From CAIVVT01 sp052145115 (lineage in GTDB: Bacteria; Acidobacteriota; Terriglobia; Bryobacterales; Bryobacteraceae): 64,000 bases of DNA. Below are positions 25,956-34,590 of this stretch, piece after piece. Position 1 is the stretch's first letter. Each line of letters begins with the position of its first letter. The notes under the pieces are model-generated. The model saw nothing but the letters and a program-made list of their open reading frames with translations, was not told where the DNA came from and searched no databases. The position numbers were made by a program, and so were the translations under genes. Location of the stretch: contig JBKQPG010000099.1 in NCBI GenBank assembly GCA_052145115.1, positions 99,726 through 163,725 on the forward strand, given 5' to 3'.

Positions 25956-26621
25956 ATGAGTTTTCAAATTGCCGATCACACCTGCTGGCGCTGTGGCCAG
26001 ACTCCCGAGGAAGAGGCCGAGTCGGCATCGCTGTTCTGCAAATTCTGCAATTCGCTGCAACGTCCGGTGCCGGACTATTTCGCCTTCTTCGGCTTCGAGA
26101 AACACCTCTCGGTCGACACCGATGAATTGCAGCGCCGGTATTATATGCTGAGCCGGCGGCTGCATCCCGACCTGTATACGCGCGCCACCGAAACCGAGCG
26201 GAATTACTCGCTGGAGGCGACTTCGATCCTCAATGACGGCTACCGCATCCTGCGTGACCCGGTGCAGCGCGCCGAATACATCCTCAAGGAGAGCGGCTTT
26301 GACATCGGCGAGCAGCGTTCGAAAGACGTCCCTCCGGAGCTGCTCGAGGAAGTCTTCGATTTGAATATGGCGCTGGATGAGTTGCGCCACGGCGACGCCG
26401 ATGCGCAGCCCCAACTGGAGGCTTCGCGCGACCGCTTCCTGGCGATGCAGGATCAGATCGACGCCGAGCTCGCGGCGATGTTCCGCGAGCACGACGACGC
26501 CGCGCCGGGTGAAGCGCGCCAGCAGAAACTGGCCTCCATTCGCGCCATCCTGAACCGCCGCCGCTATATCCGCAACCTGATTCAGGAAATCAACAAGGAG
26601 TTTGCGACGCGCCAGGCATGA
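25956..26621 (+). CDS. hscB: Co-chaperone HscB with N-terminal zinc motif
   Basis: A 221-residue J-domain protein. The N-terminal CWRC and CKFC pairs form a zinc-binding domain like that of human and plant HSCB, absent from E. coli HscB. RRLHPDLYT holds the HPD motif of the J domain (about 65-70), and the C-terminal helical bundle binds IscU. It hands IscU to HscA and stimulates its ATPase. Its TGA overlaps the hscA ATG as ATGA. Confidence 0.94.
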   Translation: MSFQIADHTCWRCGQTPEEEAESASLFCKFCNSLQRPVPDYFAFFGFEKHLSVDTDELQRRYYMLSRRLHPDLYTRATETERNYSLEATSILNDGYRILRDPVQRAEYILKESGFDIGEQRSKDVPPELLEEVFDLNMALDELRHGDADAQPQLEASRDRFLAMQDQIDAELAAMFREHDDAAPGEARQQKLASIRAILNRRRYIRNLIQEINKEFATRQA

Positions 26622-28495
26622 GCGCGCTTCAGCGGCCTTCCATGAGCACGTTTCAAATCGACTTCAGCGCTGCGCAGAAGAAGCGCATCGTCGGCATCGA
26701 CCTCGGCACGACCAACAGCCTGGTGGCGTTTATGGACCTGACCGGCCCGCAGGTGATCCCTGACGCGGGCGGATCGGCTCTGACGCCGAGTGTAGTTTCG
26801 CTCAATGACGACGGCACGTTCAGCGTGGGCGAGCCGGCGCGCCGGTTGCTCATCGACCGGCCGGAGCGCACGGTTTACTCGGTGAAGCGCCTGATGGGCC
26901 GCGGCGTGGGCGATGTCGAGGACGAGCTGAAGCTGTTCCCTTTCCGGATCGCCGAAGGCAGCGAGAACGTCATCCGCCTGGATCTTGGCGGCAGGCTGCT
27001 GACGCCTCCCGAGATCTCGGCCCAGGTTCTCAAGCAGCTCAAGTCCCAGGCCGAAAACTGGCTGGGCGAGGAGATCTCGCAGGCCGTCATCACCGTGCCC
27101 GCGTACTTCAACGACGCGCAGCGGCAAGCCACGAAGGATGCAGGACGGATCGCCGGTCTCGAGGTGCTGCGCCTGGTCAACGAACCGACGGCGGCGGCCC
27201 TGGCCTACGGCCTCGACAAACGCAGGAACGGTGTGGTCGCGGTTTACGACCTGGGCGGCGGCACCTTCGACATCTCGATCCTGCGCTTGCAGGACGGCAT
27301 CTTCGAGGTGCTCTCGACCAACGGCGACACCCACCTGGGCGGCGACGACATCGACAACCTGCTGCTTTCGATTGCGCTCGAGGATATTGCCACCGAATGG
27401 GGCGCCGATCTGTCGCGCAACCCAGCGGCGGTGCAGACGCTGCGCCGCGCGGTGATCGAAGCCAAGGAGCAGCTGAGCTTCGTGCCCGCGGCCGGGATCG
27501 AGTTCGCGTGGGATGGGGAGCATTATGCACGCCAGTTCACGCGCGAACTTTTTGAGCGGCTGATCGAGGGCATCGTCGATCGCACTCTGCAGCCCTGCCG
27601 CCATGCCATGCTCGATGCCGGTTTGAGCGCCGAGCAGATCGACGAAGTGGTGCTGGTGGGCGGCTCGACGCGCATTCCGATGGTGCGGCAAGCGGTTGAG
27701 GAGCTGTTCAAGGCCAAGCCGCATTGCGAGCTCAACCCGGATGAGGTCGTGGCGCTGGGAGCGGCGGTGCAGGCCGGGATTCTCTCCGGCGACGTCAGCG
27801 ACAAGCTGCTGCTGGACGTGACGCCGCTTTCGTTGGGCATCGAAACGATGGGCGGCGTCGTCTCCCGGCTGGTGCACCGCAACTCGACCATTCCCGCATC
27901 GGCCACCGAGGTCTTCACGACTTCGGTGGACGGCCAGCGCAACGTGCTGATCCACGTCGTCCAGGGCGAGCGCGAACTGGCCCGCGACTGCCGCTCGCTG
28001 GCGCGCTTTGACCTGAAAGATCTCGACCCCGTGCCGGCGGGCATGGCCCGGATCGAAGTGCGCTTCCTGATCGACGCCAACGGCATTCTGAATGTCTCCG
28101 CGCGCGACATGCGCAGCGGCAAGGAGCAATCGGTCGAAGTCAAACCTTCTTATGGGCTCACCGACGGCCAGGTGGAGGCGATGATCAGGGAGTCCTTCGA
28201 GAAGGCCGAGGCGGACTTCGCGGCGCGGCAGGTGCGGGAGGCGCAAGTGGAGGCCGACACGATCCTCAACGCGCTCAAGAAGGCCAAGGTCGATGCGGCG
28301 TGGTTCAACCTGAGCGAGGCCGAGCGCCTGAAGATCGACAAGGCGCAGAACGCGCTGCTGATGGTCTACCATTCGGGCACGCACGCGCAGATCCGCGCGG
28401 CCATCGAGCAACTCGATAATCTTTCGCGCAAGCTGGCCGAGAACATGATGAACACCGCCGTGCGCGCGGCGCTGAAGGGGACGAAGGTCGGTTAG
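26618..28495 (+). CDS. hscA: Fe-S chaperone HscA (Hsp70 family)
   Basis: A 625-residue Hsp70 ATPase that remodels IscU for cluster transfer. VGIDLGTTNSLVAF is the first phosphate loop, AVYDLGGGTFDISIL the second, and VLVGGSTRIPMVRQAV the adenosine motif; the substrate domain follows. The start at 26618 overlaps the hscB stop by 4 bases; an internal ATG at 26642 is an alternative. Translation is therefore coupled to its co-chaperone. Confidence 0.95.
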   Translation: MSALQRPSMSTFQIDFSAAQKKRIVGIDLGTTNSLVAFMDLTGPQVIPDAGGSALTPSVVSLNDDGTFSVGEPARRLLIDRPERTVYSVKRLMGRGVGDVEDELKLFPFRIAEGSENVIRLDLGGRLLTPPEISAQVLKQLKSQAENWLGEEISQAVITVPAYFNDAQRQATKDAGRIAGLEVLRLVNEPTAAALAYGLDKRRNGVVAVYDLGGGTFDISILRLQDGIFEVLSTNGDTHLGGDDIDNLLLSIALEDIATEWGADLSRNPAAVQTLRRAVIEAKEQLSFVPAAGIEFAWDGEHYARQFTRELFERLIEGIVDRTLQPCRHAMLDAGLSAEQIDEVVLVGGSTRIPMVRQAVEELFKAKPHCELNPDEVVALGAAVQAGILSGDVSDKLLLDVTPLSLGIETMGGVVSRLVHRNSTIPASATEVFTTSVDGQRNVLIHVVQGERELARDCRSLARFDLKDLDPVPAGMARIEVRFLIDANGILNVSARDMRSGKEQSVEVKPSYGLTDGQVEAMIRESFEKAEADFAARQVREAQVEADTILNALKKAKVDAAWFNLSEAERLKIDKAQNALLMVYHSGTHAQIRAAIEQLDNLSRKLAENMMNTAVRAALKGTKVG

Positions 28496-28504
28496 AGGTC
28501 TTTC

Positions 28505-28714
28505 ATGGCACACGATTGGAGCAACCCTGAGGAGATCGGCATCGCATTGCGGGAGAAGTTTCCGGCCGTCGACCCGCTGACAGTGCGCTTCACCGACCTG
28601 CATCGGATGGTAGTAGAGCTGGAAGGCTTCGGCGACGACCCGCAAGCTTCTAACGAATCCAAGCTCGAGGCCATCCAGATGGCCTGGCACGAGGAGTTCC
28701 AGGACAACCAGTAG
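28505..28714 (+). CDS. iscX: IscX-like Fe-S assembly protein
   Basis: A 69-residue acidic protein matching IscX (YfhJ): DWSNPEEIGIALREKFP, a middle RFTDLHRMVVEL, and the end KLEAIQMAWHEEFQ. IscX binds iron and the IscS surface and tunes cluster assembly. It is 9 bases after hscA and closes the operon. No ferredoxin gene (fdx) lies between hscA and iscX, where many proteobacteria keep it. Confidence 0.95.
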   Translation: MAHDWSNPEEIGIALREKFPAVDPLTVRFTDLHRMVVELEGFGDDPQASNESKLEAIQMAWHEEFQDNQ

Positions 28715-28730
28715 CGGAACGGTGCGCCTC

Positions 28731-30431
28731 TCACGCGCCGGCCGTTGTCTTTTGGAACTCTCGCCACGGCAGGAACGGGCCGTCGATGCACGTCAGCGCC
28801 CCCGATGGGCTGGAGCATTTCCCGCAAATGCCCACGCCGCAGCTGGTCATGTATTCGATCGATCCGATGATGCGCTCCGCCGGCGCCAGTTCCCGTTGAA
28901 TCTCGAAACAGCGCCGGACCATTGCCTCCGGCCCGCAATTGATGAACACCAGGCGCTGGATCTCGCTGGTGGGCACCCCGGCCAGCGCCTCTCCCAGGAG
29001 CTCCGCGACGTAGCCTTGGTGCCCCACGCTGCCGTCGTCGGTCGCCAGGAAGACGGGGCCCAGGCTGCGGAACTTGTCGAGGTCGAACAGGTGCCGGCCG
29101 GTTCTGGCGCCGAGCAGGAACACTTGTTTGTTGCCTGGTTTCAGTTTGTGGGCGATCTCCAGCAGCGACGCAATGCCCGTTCCGCCGCCCACAAAGACCA
29201 GCGTGCTGTTGTCGAAAACCGGCACGTCCTTGCCATACGGTCCGCGCAACAGAATCTCGGCGCCTTCCGCCAGCTGGGCCAGGTGTTGGGTGAACACGCC
29301 CACCGTGCGCACCACCACGCTCTTCTCCGCGGCCGAAAAGACCGCGAACGGCTTCTCCCCAACCCCCGGCAGGCACAGAAAGTAGAATTTCCCCGCCAGG
29401 TCCCCGTCCTGCGCCCCCTCCGGCAGCTCTTCGAGCATCAGTTTGAACAGCGTTTCGTCGTACTCGACCCGGCCGCTTACTCGCGTCTTCACGTAGTCCA
29501 TGCGCAGCGTGGATTCGCACGACCGCGCGTAGCTCCGCGCCGGCTCCTGGCTCACATCGCGCTGCAGTTCGGCGAGGTACTCGCGCATCTGCTCGCTGTC
29601 CAGCCCGGTGAGCGCGCTGCCCACTCCGAACAGGTCGGCGCCGGCCTCCGCATACTGATGCACGTGTTCCGGCGAGGCGATCCCGCCCATGCCGATGATC
29701 ACCGGTTCGCTCCCCACCGCGTGGCGCACCTGCTCGACCGCGCGCAGGCCCATTGGCCGGATTCCATCGCCCGACAATCCGCCCAGCCGGTTGTGCAGGA
29801 TCGGGCTCGTCCCCACCTCGGCCAGCGCAGGGCCGACCGTGTTGATCAGCGTGAAGCCCGCCGCGCCCGCATCCATCGCCGCCCGGGCCGAGATGCCCAA
29901 TCGGGCCAGCGTCGAAGAGAGCTTCACGAAAACCGGCAGGCCCGTCTTCCGGACCACGGCCTCCGTGATTCTCACCAGCAGTTTCAGATCCTGCCCCACC
30001 TCCGACCCGTAGCCCTTGGCGTGCGGGCACGACATGTTCAGCTCCAGCCCGTCCGCGAGCGGCTTCAGCGTGAGCGCCGCATCCACGAAGCTGTCCACAT
30101 CGGAGCCGAAGATCGACACCAGCAGGAACTTGTCGTCGGGCGTTCGCAGCCCCTCAAACTCGGCCAGGTACGCCGCCGCCCCCGGATTTGCCAGGCCCAC
30201 CGCGTTGATGTAACAGCCCGGGGCGTAGCGCGCGTAGATGGGCTCGCGATACCCCTGCCGCGGCTGGGCGCTGATGCTCTTGGTGGTGATCACTCCCAGG
30301 GACGGGATTTCACGGAAACATTGGTGGATCGTCGCCGCGTGCGTGCAGCGGATTCCGGAGGGGATTACGAAGCGCCCGCGGACCGTCTTGGATCCGAGTT
30401 TGAACGGCTGGTCGAAGGATGAGAACCGCAT
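28731..30431 (-). CDS. Fusion of dihydroorotate-dehydrogenase-like and PyrK-like reductase domains
   Basis: A 566-residue protein from ATG 30431. Residues about 1-310 form a PyrD type-1 barrel: FVIPSGIRCTH, LELNMSCPHAKGYG (the Asn and Cys expected in type 1), VIIGMGGIASPEHVHQYAEAGAD. The rest is a ferredoxin-reductase module: LRGPYGKDVPVF and VGGGTGIASLLEIAHKL for FAD/NAD, then cysteines 531, 536, 539 and 548 (CGVGICGKCS) for [2Fe-2S], as in PyrK. Separate pyrD and pyrK genes are usual. Whether it makes orotate or acts on another substrate is uncertain. Confidence 0.87.
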   Translation of the reverse strand: MRFSSFDQPFKLGSKTVRGRFVIPSGIRCTHAATIHQCFREIPSLGVITTKSISAQPRQGYREPIYARYAPGCYINAVGLANPGAAAYLAEFEGLRTPDDKFLLVSIFGSDVDSFVDAALTLKPLADGLELNMSCPHAKGYGSEVGQDLKLLVRITEAVVRKTGLPVFVKLSSTLARLGISARAAMDAGAAGFTLINTVGPALAEVGTSPILHNRLGGLSGDGIRPMGLRAVEQVRHAVGSEPVIIGMGGIASPEHVHQYAEAGADLFGVGSALTGLDSEQMREYLAELQRDVSQEPARSYARSCESTLRMDYVKTRVSGRVEYDETLFKLMLEELPEGAQDGDLAGKFYFLCLPGVGEKPFAVFSAAEKSVVVRTVGVFTQHLAQLAEGAEILLRGPYGKDVPVFDNSTLVFVGGGTGIASLLEIAHKLKPGNKQVFLLGARTGRHLFDLDKFRSLGPVFLATDDGSVGHQGYVAELLGEALAGVPTSEIQRLVFINCGPEAMVRRCFEIQRELAPAERIIGSIEYMTSCGVGICGKCSSPSGALTCIDGPFLPWREFQKTTAGA

Positions 30432-30539
30432 GGCTAGGGGCAAAACCGCAAAACCGTAAAAACGATGATATCAACCGCTCCTCCGAAGCGGTCGCCCGGA
30501 CCGTGCCCCGCCCGCGTCTCTATTATTCCATGGAACGCT

Positions 30540-30875
30540 TCATGCGCCCGCGCCGCTGGCCGTCGGCTCGAGCCTCGCGCTCATCGAGCCTTTGCTGCGC
30601 GGCAGCCGCCAATCCGCGCCGTATCCGTGGATCTGGTCGCGCGCGAACTCCGCTGCCTCGCGCTCGCAGATCATCACCACGGTCCGCCCTGCCGTATCCA
30701 CCTCCACCGCGTGCCGGTAGGCCTCATCCGCCGTCTTCAGGAACAGCTTCATCAGCATTTCGATCACGTAGTCGTAGGTGTGCTCGTCGTCGTCCAGCAG
30801 GACCACCTTCCACAACGGCGGCGTCTGTTCCTTCTCGGTCGTTTCCTGTGCCGGAGCCGGTGTGGTGGAACCCAT
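30540..30875 (-). CDS. clpS: ClpS adaptor for AAA+ protease
   Basis: A 111-residue protein from the ATG at 30875. WKVVLLDDDEHTYDYVIEML and AYRHAVEVDTAGRTVVMICERE match the ClpS core that binds N-degron residues and delivers substrates to ClpAP/ClpCP; FARDQIHGYGAD ends the fold. The first 20 residues are a disordered tail. No clpA is adjacent, unlike the usual clpSA pair. Confidence 0.93.
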   Translation of the reverse strand: MGSTTPAPAQETTEKEQTPPLWKVVLLDDDEHTYDYVIEMLMKLFLKTADEAYRHAVEVDTAGRTVVMICEREAAEFARDQIHGYGADWRLPRSKGSMSARLEPTASGAGA

Positions 30876-30987
30876 GGCCAAACTACTCAGTGTCGCATCT
30901 TAGCAAAAGCGCGCGCGCAAATGCGCCATTCGTCACGCTGACTCACCGCTCTGGGCGCTCCCGATCCGGTTGAATACGCGCTCCCGT

Positions 30988-32157
30988 TCAGGACTCTCCC
31001 AGGCGCTTCCAGACATCCGCCAGGTTGCCCTTGAGCATTCCGCCGAGGATCTCCGCATCGGTCGTCCCTGGCGGATTCAGTGTGAACTCTCGCAGGACCG
31101 ACACCGTCGCCTCTCCGTAACCGCTCTTCAGCGAGAAAAATCTCTCCGGAGTCATGTCCCTCTGAAGCTGCTCCAGCGTGCCGTTGCGGCGCTGCCCGCG
31201 CTCCACCGCGATCCACAGCTCCTCCAGGTAGTCGCGCATCTGGTACAGCAGTGCGCGCTCGTGAATTCGCCCGTGTCCGCCCAGCACCTTGTCGAAATCA
31301 AACTCCGCCACCGACAGCAGAGTGTTCGGCCATTCCTTGGGATACCCGTCGCCCAGGAACGGCCCCAGGCCCTGCAGCATGTCGCCGGTCGAAATCACCT
31401 TGCGGGATGGGCTATAAACGACGACGTCGCCGGCCGTGTGCGCGCGTCCGCGGAAGGCGATGTGCAGCTCTTGCGCCGCATCGTGCAACATCAGGTCGCT
31501 CGTCAGCGTGATATCGGGCAGTTCGAACTGGAAACCCTTCATCTCGGCCAGAAACGCCTTGGTCTCAACGCTCATCCGCTGCCAGTAGGCCTTCTCCGCG
31601 GGCGTCTTGGCCGCGCCAGCCTTCGCGGCGTACCCATCGAGGGATTTCGCGGCCTCTTCCATCGAGATATTCAGCCGCAGCGAGCCATTCTCGCTCAGCA
31701 GCCGCCGGGTCGTCTCGCTGGCTACGATCTCCGGCTTGGGCGTGAGCTTCTTGTAAACCGGCGTTCCCTGGGTGTGGTCCCAGTGAAAGTGGCTGTTCAC
31801 GACCCAGCGCACCGGCTTTTTCGTCACTTCCGCGCCCAGTTGCCGGACCAGCGCCGCCGCGGCCGACGGCTTCGAGTGCGTATCCACCACCAGCAATCCG
31901 CCACTCTGCTCGAAGATCGCCGCGTTGCAATTGATCAGCGCCGCCGGCCGGGCCTTGGCCAGCCAGGCGCCCTCGGCCGCCTTCTCGATGTCGAACAGCT
32001 TGGGCAGCCCAGCCTTACCCGCTGCGCTCGCCTGGGCGCGCGCGGCCGCGGCGCGCATCGAGGCCTGCTCCATGAGTGCCGCGCCGGCCCAGGCCGTCCC
32101 CAGGGTCTTCTTGAGGAAACCGCGTCTCGAAAACCGCCACATTGCGCCCTGCGACAT
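30988..32157 (-). CDS. Tat-exported metallo-beta-lactamase-fold hydrolase
   Basis: A 389-residue MBL-fold protein. RFSRRGFLKKTLGTAWAGAA is a twin-arginine signal, so it is exported to the periplasm. NSHFHWDHTQGT carries the zinc-binding HxHxDH motif; later GRAHTAGDVVVYSP and GGHGRIHERA supply further ligands. Substrate unknown. The ATG at 32157 or the ATG at 32142 could start it. Confidence 0.87.
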   Translation of the reverse strand: MSQGAMWRFSRRGFLKKTLGTAWAGAALMEQASMRAAAARAQASAAGKAGLPKLFDIEKAAEGAWLAKARPAALINCNAAIFEQSGGLLVVDTHSKPSAAAALVRQLGAEVTKKPVRWVVNSHFHWDHTQGTPVYKKLTPKPEIVASETTRRLLSENGSLRLNISMEEAAKSLDGYAAKAGAAKTPAEKAYWQRMSVETKAFLAEMKGFQFELPDITLTSDLMLHDAAQELHIAFRGRAHTAGDVVVYSPSRKVISTGDMLQGLGPFLGDGYPKEWPNTLLSVAEFDFDKVLGGHGRIHERALLYQMRDYLEELWIAVERGQRRNGTLEQLQRDMTPERFFSLKSGYGEATVSVLREFTLNPPGTTDAEILGGMLKGNLADVWKRLGES

Positions 32158-32264
32158 GGCCCGTTTGCCTCCGCTTCGCTTCGTCTTATCCGCTTCGATT
32201 CAAATAGCATACGCTAGAACTCTCCGGCGTTGATTCCCTTTCTTGACGCGGGGCCTCTTGTGGG

Positions 32265-32304
32265 GCAGGCTTTTCAGCCTGCGGACCGGCTTTCCAGTCG
32301 GTCC
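32265..32304. repeat. Tandem hairpin pair upstream of tmRNA
   Basis: Two abutting perfect or near-perfect hairpins: GCAGGC-TTTTCA-GCCTGC (32265-32282) and GGACCGGC-TTTCCA-GTCGGTCC (32283-32304, one G-T pair). They follow CTTGTGGG. The same design recurs at 48856-48894 after TTTGTGGC, pointing to a dispersed intergenic repeat family. Confidence 0.7.
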
Positions 32305-32392
32305 AGTCCGGTCCTTCGTAGTGGTGTTCCGGTGGCGTAGCGGCTCCCGTCCGTCGGAGCCACGCTTCATCCCGGGTGTATCCTGAAGATAA

Positions 32393-32747
32393 GGGGGCGT
32401 AACGGTATCGACGGGATGGAATTGATGTGATGAGGCGTGCCGGGTTCCAGGCTCCCGTAAAACGACTGGAAAACCAACAACTGCCAATAACACGCAGTTT
32501 GCTTACGCTGCCTAATTTTTAGGTGGCGCGCCGCCGGTTGAGGGCCTGCCCTCCGCCGGGCCGGCGTCTTCCTGCAGGATCGGTCCAAAGCCTCCGCCTG
32601 GGGCAGCGGACTTAAACCCAATCAGGCTGGGTCCCGGTGCTCCCTGCCGGTTCTGAGCTCGGGACTGAGATTTCGAATCGGATACGCACGTAGGCTCGTC
32701 ATGGCAAGCCATTTCGGACGCGGGTTCAACTCCCGCCGCCTCCACCA
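32393..32747 (+). ncRNA. ssrA: tmRNA (transfer-messenger RNA)
   Basis: Both tRNA-like ends are present: 5' GGGGGCGTAACGGTATCGAC and 3' GGTTCAACTCCCGCCGCC then TCCACCA; the acceptor GGGGGCG pairs with CGCCTCC. The tag frame starts at GCC (32483) and reads ANNTQFAYAA followed by TAA at 32513-32515, with the usual AA end recognised by proteases. It rescues ribosomes stalled on broken mRNAs. Total length is 355 bases. Confidence 0.95.
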
Positions 32748-32797
32748 GCCTTCGCCAAGGCTTCGGCTGGCAAGCCGGAGCATTGCCGAAGGCTGGT

Positions 32798-32832
32798 GCC
32801 CGCCGAAGCTGGCGTAGCCAGCGAAGGCGGGC
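32798..32832. repeat. Symmetric hairpin downstream of tmRNA
   Basis: GCCCGCC-gaa-GCTGGC-gta-GCCAGC-gaa-GGCGGGC: a perfect two-stem hairpin with matching GAA internal loops. A second imperfect palindrome with CAGCCTTCG and CGAAGGCTG ends lies just upstream (32746-32795). It is not a T-tailed terminator but may stop or protect transcripts. Confidence 0.6.
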
Positions 32833-32857
32833 GCCAGCTTTGCCGCCTGGGCGTGAA

Positions 32858-33472
32858 TTACTCGCCGCTGGCGGGCGATTCTGCCGCCTCCCATTTCGTT
32901 GCAACTCTCTTGACCTCGGGGTGTGAAACCAGCAGATGCCAGATCACCGCCTGAAAAGCCTCGGCGTGGGGCGTAATGTGGGCCGCGTTCACGGTCGGCA
33001 CCACCACGCTGAGGTCGGCCACGCGCGCCGTGTAGCCGCCGTCGCGCCCCAGGATGCCCAGCGTGGTGGCGCCACACGATTTGGCGTAGTCCAGGGCCGC
33101 CACCAGATTCGTGCTCACGTTGAATTCCGGATTGCCGCCGCCCACCGAGAGCACCAGCACGGCGTCTCGCGCTGACAGCCGGCTCACCTGCAGCCAGGAG
33201 ACAAACACGCTGTTCCAGCCTTCGTCGTTCGTGCGGGCCGTCAACTCCGAGACGTTGTCGGTGGGAGCGTAGGCCTCTACGCCGGCGATCTTTCGAAAGT
33301 CATTCACCACGTGCGATGCATTGGCGGCGCTGCCGCCCACTCCGAGGACGAACAGGCGGCCGCCGGCTTCGCGCACGCTGGCCAGGCGCTGCGCCATCCG
33401 CTCGATCTTTTCGACCGGCAGCAGGTCCAGGATCTGCCGGGCTTCAGACAGGAACTTTTCGGTGAACGTCAT
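32858..33472 (-). CDS. SIS-domain sugar isomerase (GmhA-like)
   Basis: A 204-residue protein from the ATG at 33472, chosen because GAAAGGA precedes it. FVLGVGGSAANASHVVNDFRK is the phosphosugar-binding SIS motif, as in sedoheptulose-7-phosphate isomerase GmhA, and VLVLSVGGGNPE with LGILGRDGGYT complete it. Its start lies inside the end of the PfkB gene (29-base overlap), so the two are co-translated. A heptose or related sugar-phosphate pathway is possible. Confidence 0.85.
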   Translation of the reverse strand: MTFTEKFLSEARQILDLLPVEKIERMAQRLASVREAGGRLFVLGVGGSAANASHVVNDFRKIAGVEAYAPTDNVSELTARTNDEGWNSVFVSWLQVSRLSARDAVLVLSVGGGNPEFNVSTNLVAALDYAKSCGATTLGILGRDGGYTARVADLSVVVPTVNAAHITPHAEAFQAVIWHLLVSHPEVKRVATKWEAAESPASGE

Positions 33473-34460
33473 GGCCGTCCTTTCTCCCCGGTCGCCGGTC
33501 ATTGAGCCGCGGGATCAGCACGCGTTTCCCGCTCAGGTGATCGGCGGCGATGCTGGCGCTGGCTCTCAGCCGCTCGCGTGTGTCCAGGTCGCGCAGCAGC
33601 ATGTGCGCGGCGCAGAAGACGTCGCCGCAGGCCGTGGAGCACACGCTGCTCGCCACCGCGGCAGCCGGCACTTCGATCCACCCTTCGGCGGCGCTGACCG
33701 ACGCCGCTCCTTTGTCGCCGCGATGGATCACCACGCTCGAGCAACCCTGGTCGAGCAGGCAGCCGCAGGCCTCCCGGAGGTCGTTCCGGCCCGTGAAATA
33801 CGCCAGTTCGCGCTCGTTGCCGTGGACGTAGTGGATATACGGCAGGACGCGCGTCAACTGCTCGCAACGCTCGCGCACGCGCCGGCCGTTGCCCGGGATG
33901 CTCCACTCCGGGTCCCAGTTGATGTCGAGGTAAGTTTCGATCCCCGCCGCGCGGGCGCGGCCCAGCAGTGCGTAGTTTCCTTCCGCCAGCAGCGACTCGG
34001 AAAACCACACATCCGCGCGCAGCAGTTGGCGGCAGCCGGCTGCGATCATCGCATCGACATCGATATCCTCGCCCGTGAGCGACCGGTTGTTGGGCAGGCT
34101 GCTGATGAAGTGGCGGCAGCCGTTGTCCCAATTGAGATTGATCGACCGCCCCGTCGTCGTATCCTTGCGCGCCAGGTGCGCGACAATCCCGTAACCGGCG
34201 AGGATCGCCTCCAGCCGGTCGCCCAGCTCGTCAGCGCCGACGCAACCGAAGAAATGCACGCCGCCGCCCAGCCCCGCGGCCGCCATCGCCGTGTTGGCGC
34301 CGCCTCCGCCCAGACTCTCGTAAATCTCTTCGATGCCGGTTTCGCCATCCGACATCACGCCATCGGCTGCCGCGATGAGACTGGTCTTGATGTCCAGATT
34401 GATGTTGCCGGCTATGGCCAGCGGCCACCGGCCGAGGGGAACTCCTATGTTCGATTCCAT
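33444..34460 (-). CDS. PfkB family sugar kinase
   Basis: A 338-residue ribokinase-like kinase from the ATG at 34460. LAIAGNINLDIKTS and SLGGGGANTAMAAAGLG form the sugar-binding part; STACGDVFCAAHM is the C-terminal signature, with ACGD in place of the usual GAGD but the catalytic Asp kept. Paired with the SIS isomerase downstream, it resembles sugar-phosphate and HldE-like gene pairs. Substrate unknown. Confidence 0.85.
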   Translation of the reverse strand: MESNIGVPLGRWPLAIAGNINLDIKTSLIAAADGVMSDGETGIEEIYESLGGGGANTAMAAAGLGGGVHFFGCVGADELGDRLEAILAGYGIVAHLARKDTTTGRSINLNWDNGCRHFISSLPNNRSLTGEDIDVDAMIAAGCRQLLRADVWFSESLLAEGNYALLGRARAAGIETYLDINWDPEWSIPGNGRRVRERCEQLTRVLPYIHYVHGNERELAYFTGRNDLREACGCLLDQGCSSVVIHRGDKGAASVSAAEGWIEVPAAAVASSVCSTACGDVFCAAHMLLRDLDTRERLRASASIAADHLSGKRVLIPRLNDRRPGRKDGHDVHRKVPV

Positions 34461-34590
34461 GGGTGTGAGCAAAGCCGGAACCCTGTGGCCTGACTGCTGC
34501 TTTGTGCCGGTTCGCTACAGAGTGTAACGCCCGCCGCCTCGAGCCAACGAAGAACTACTGCCGCAACCGTCGCCAGTCGATCGATGGACG

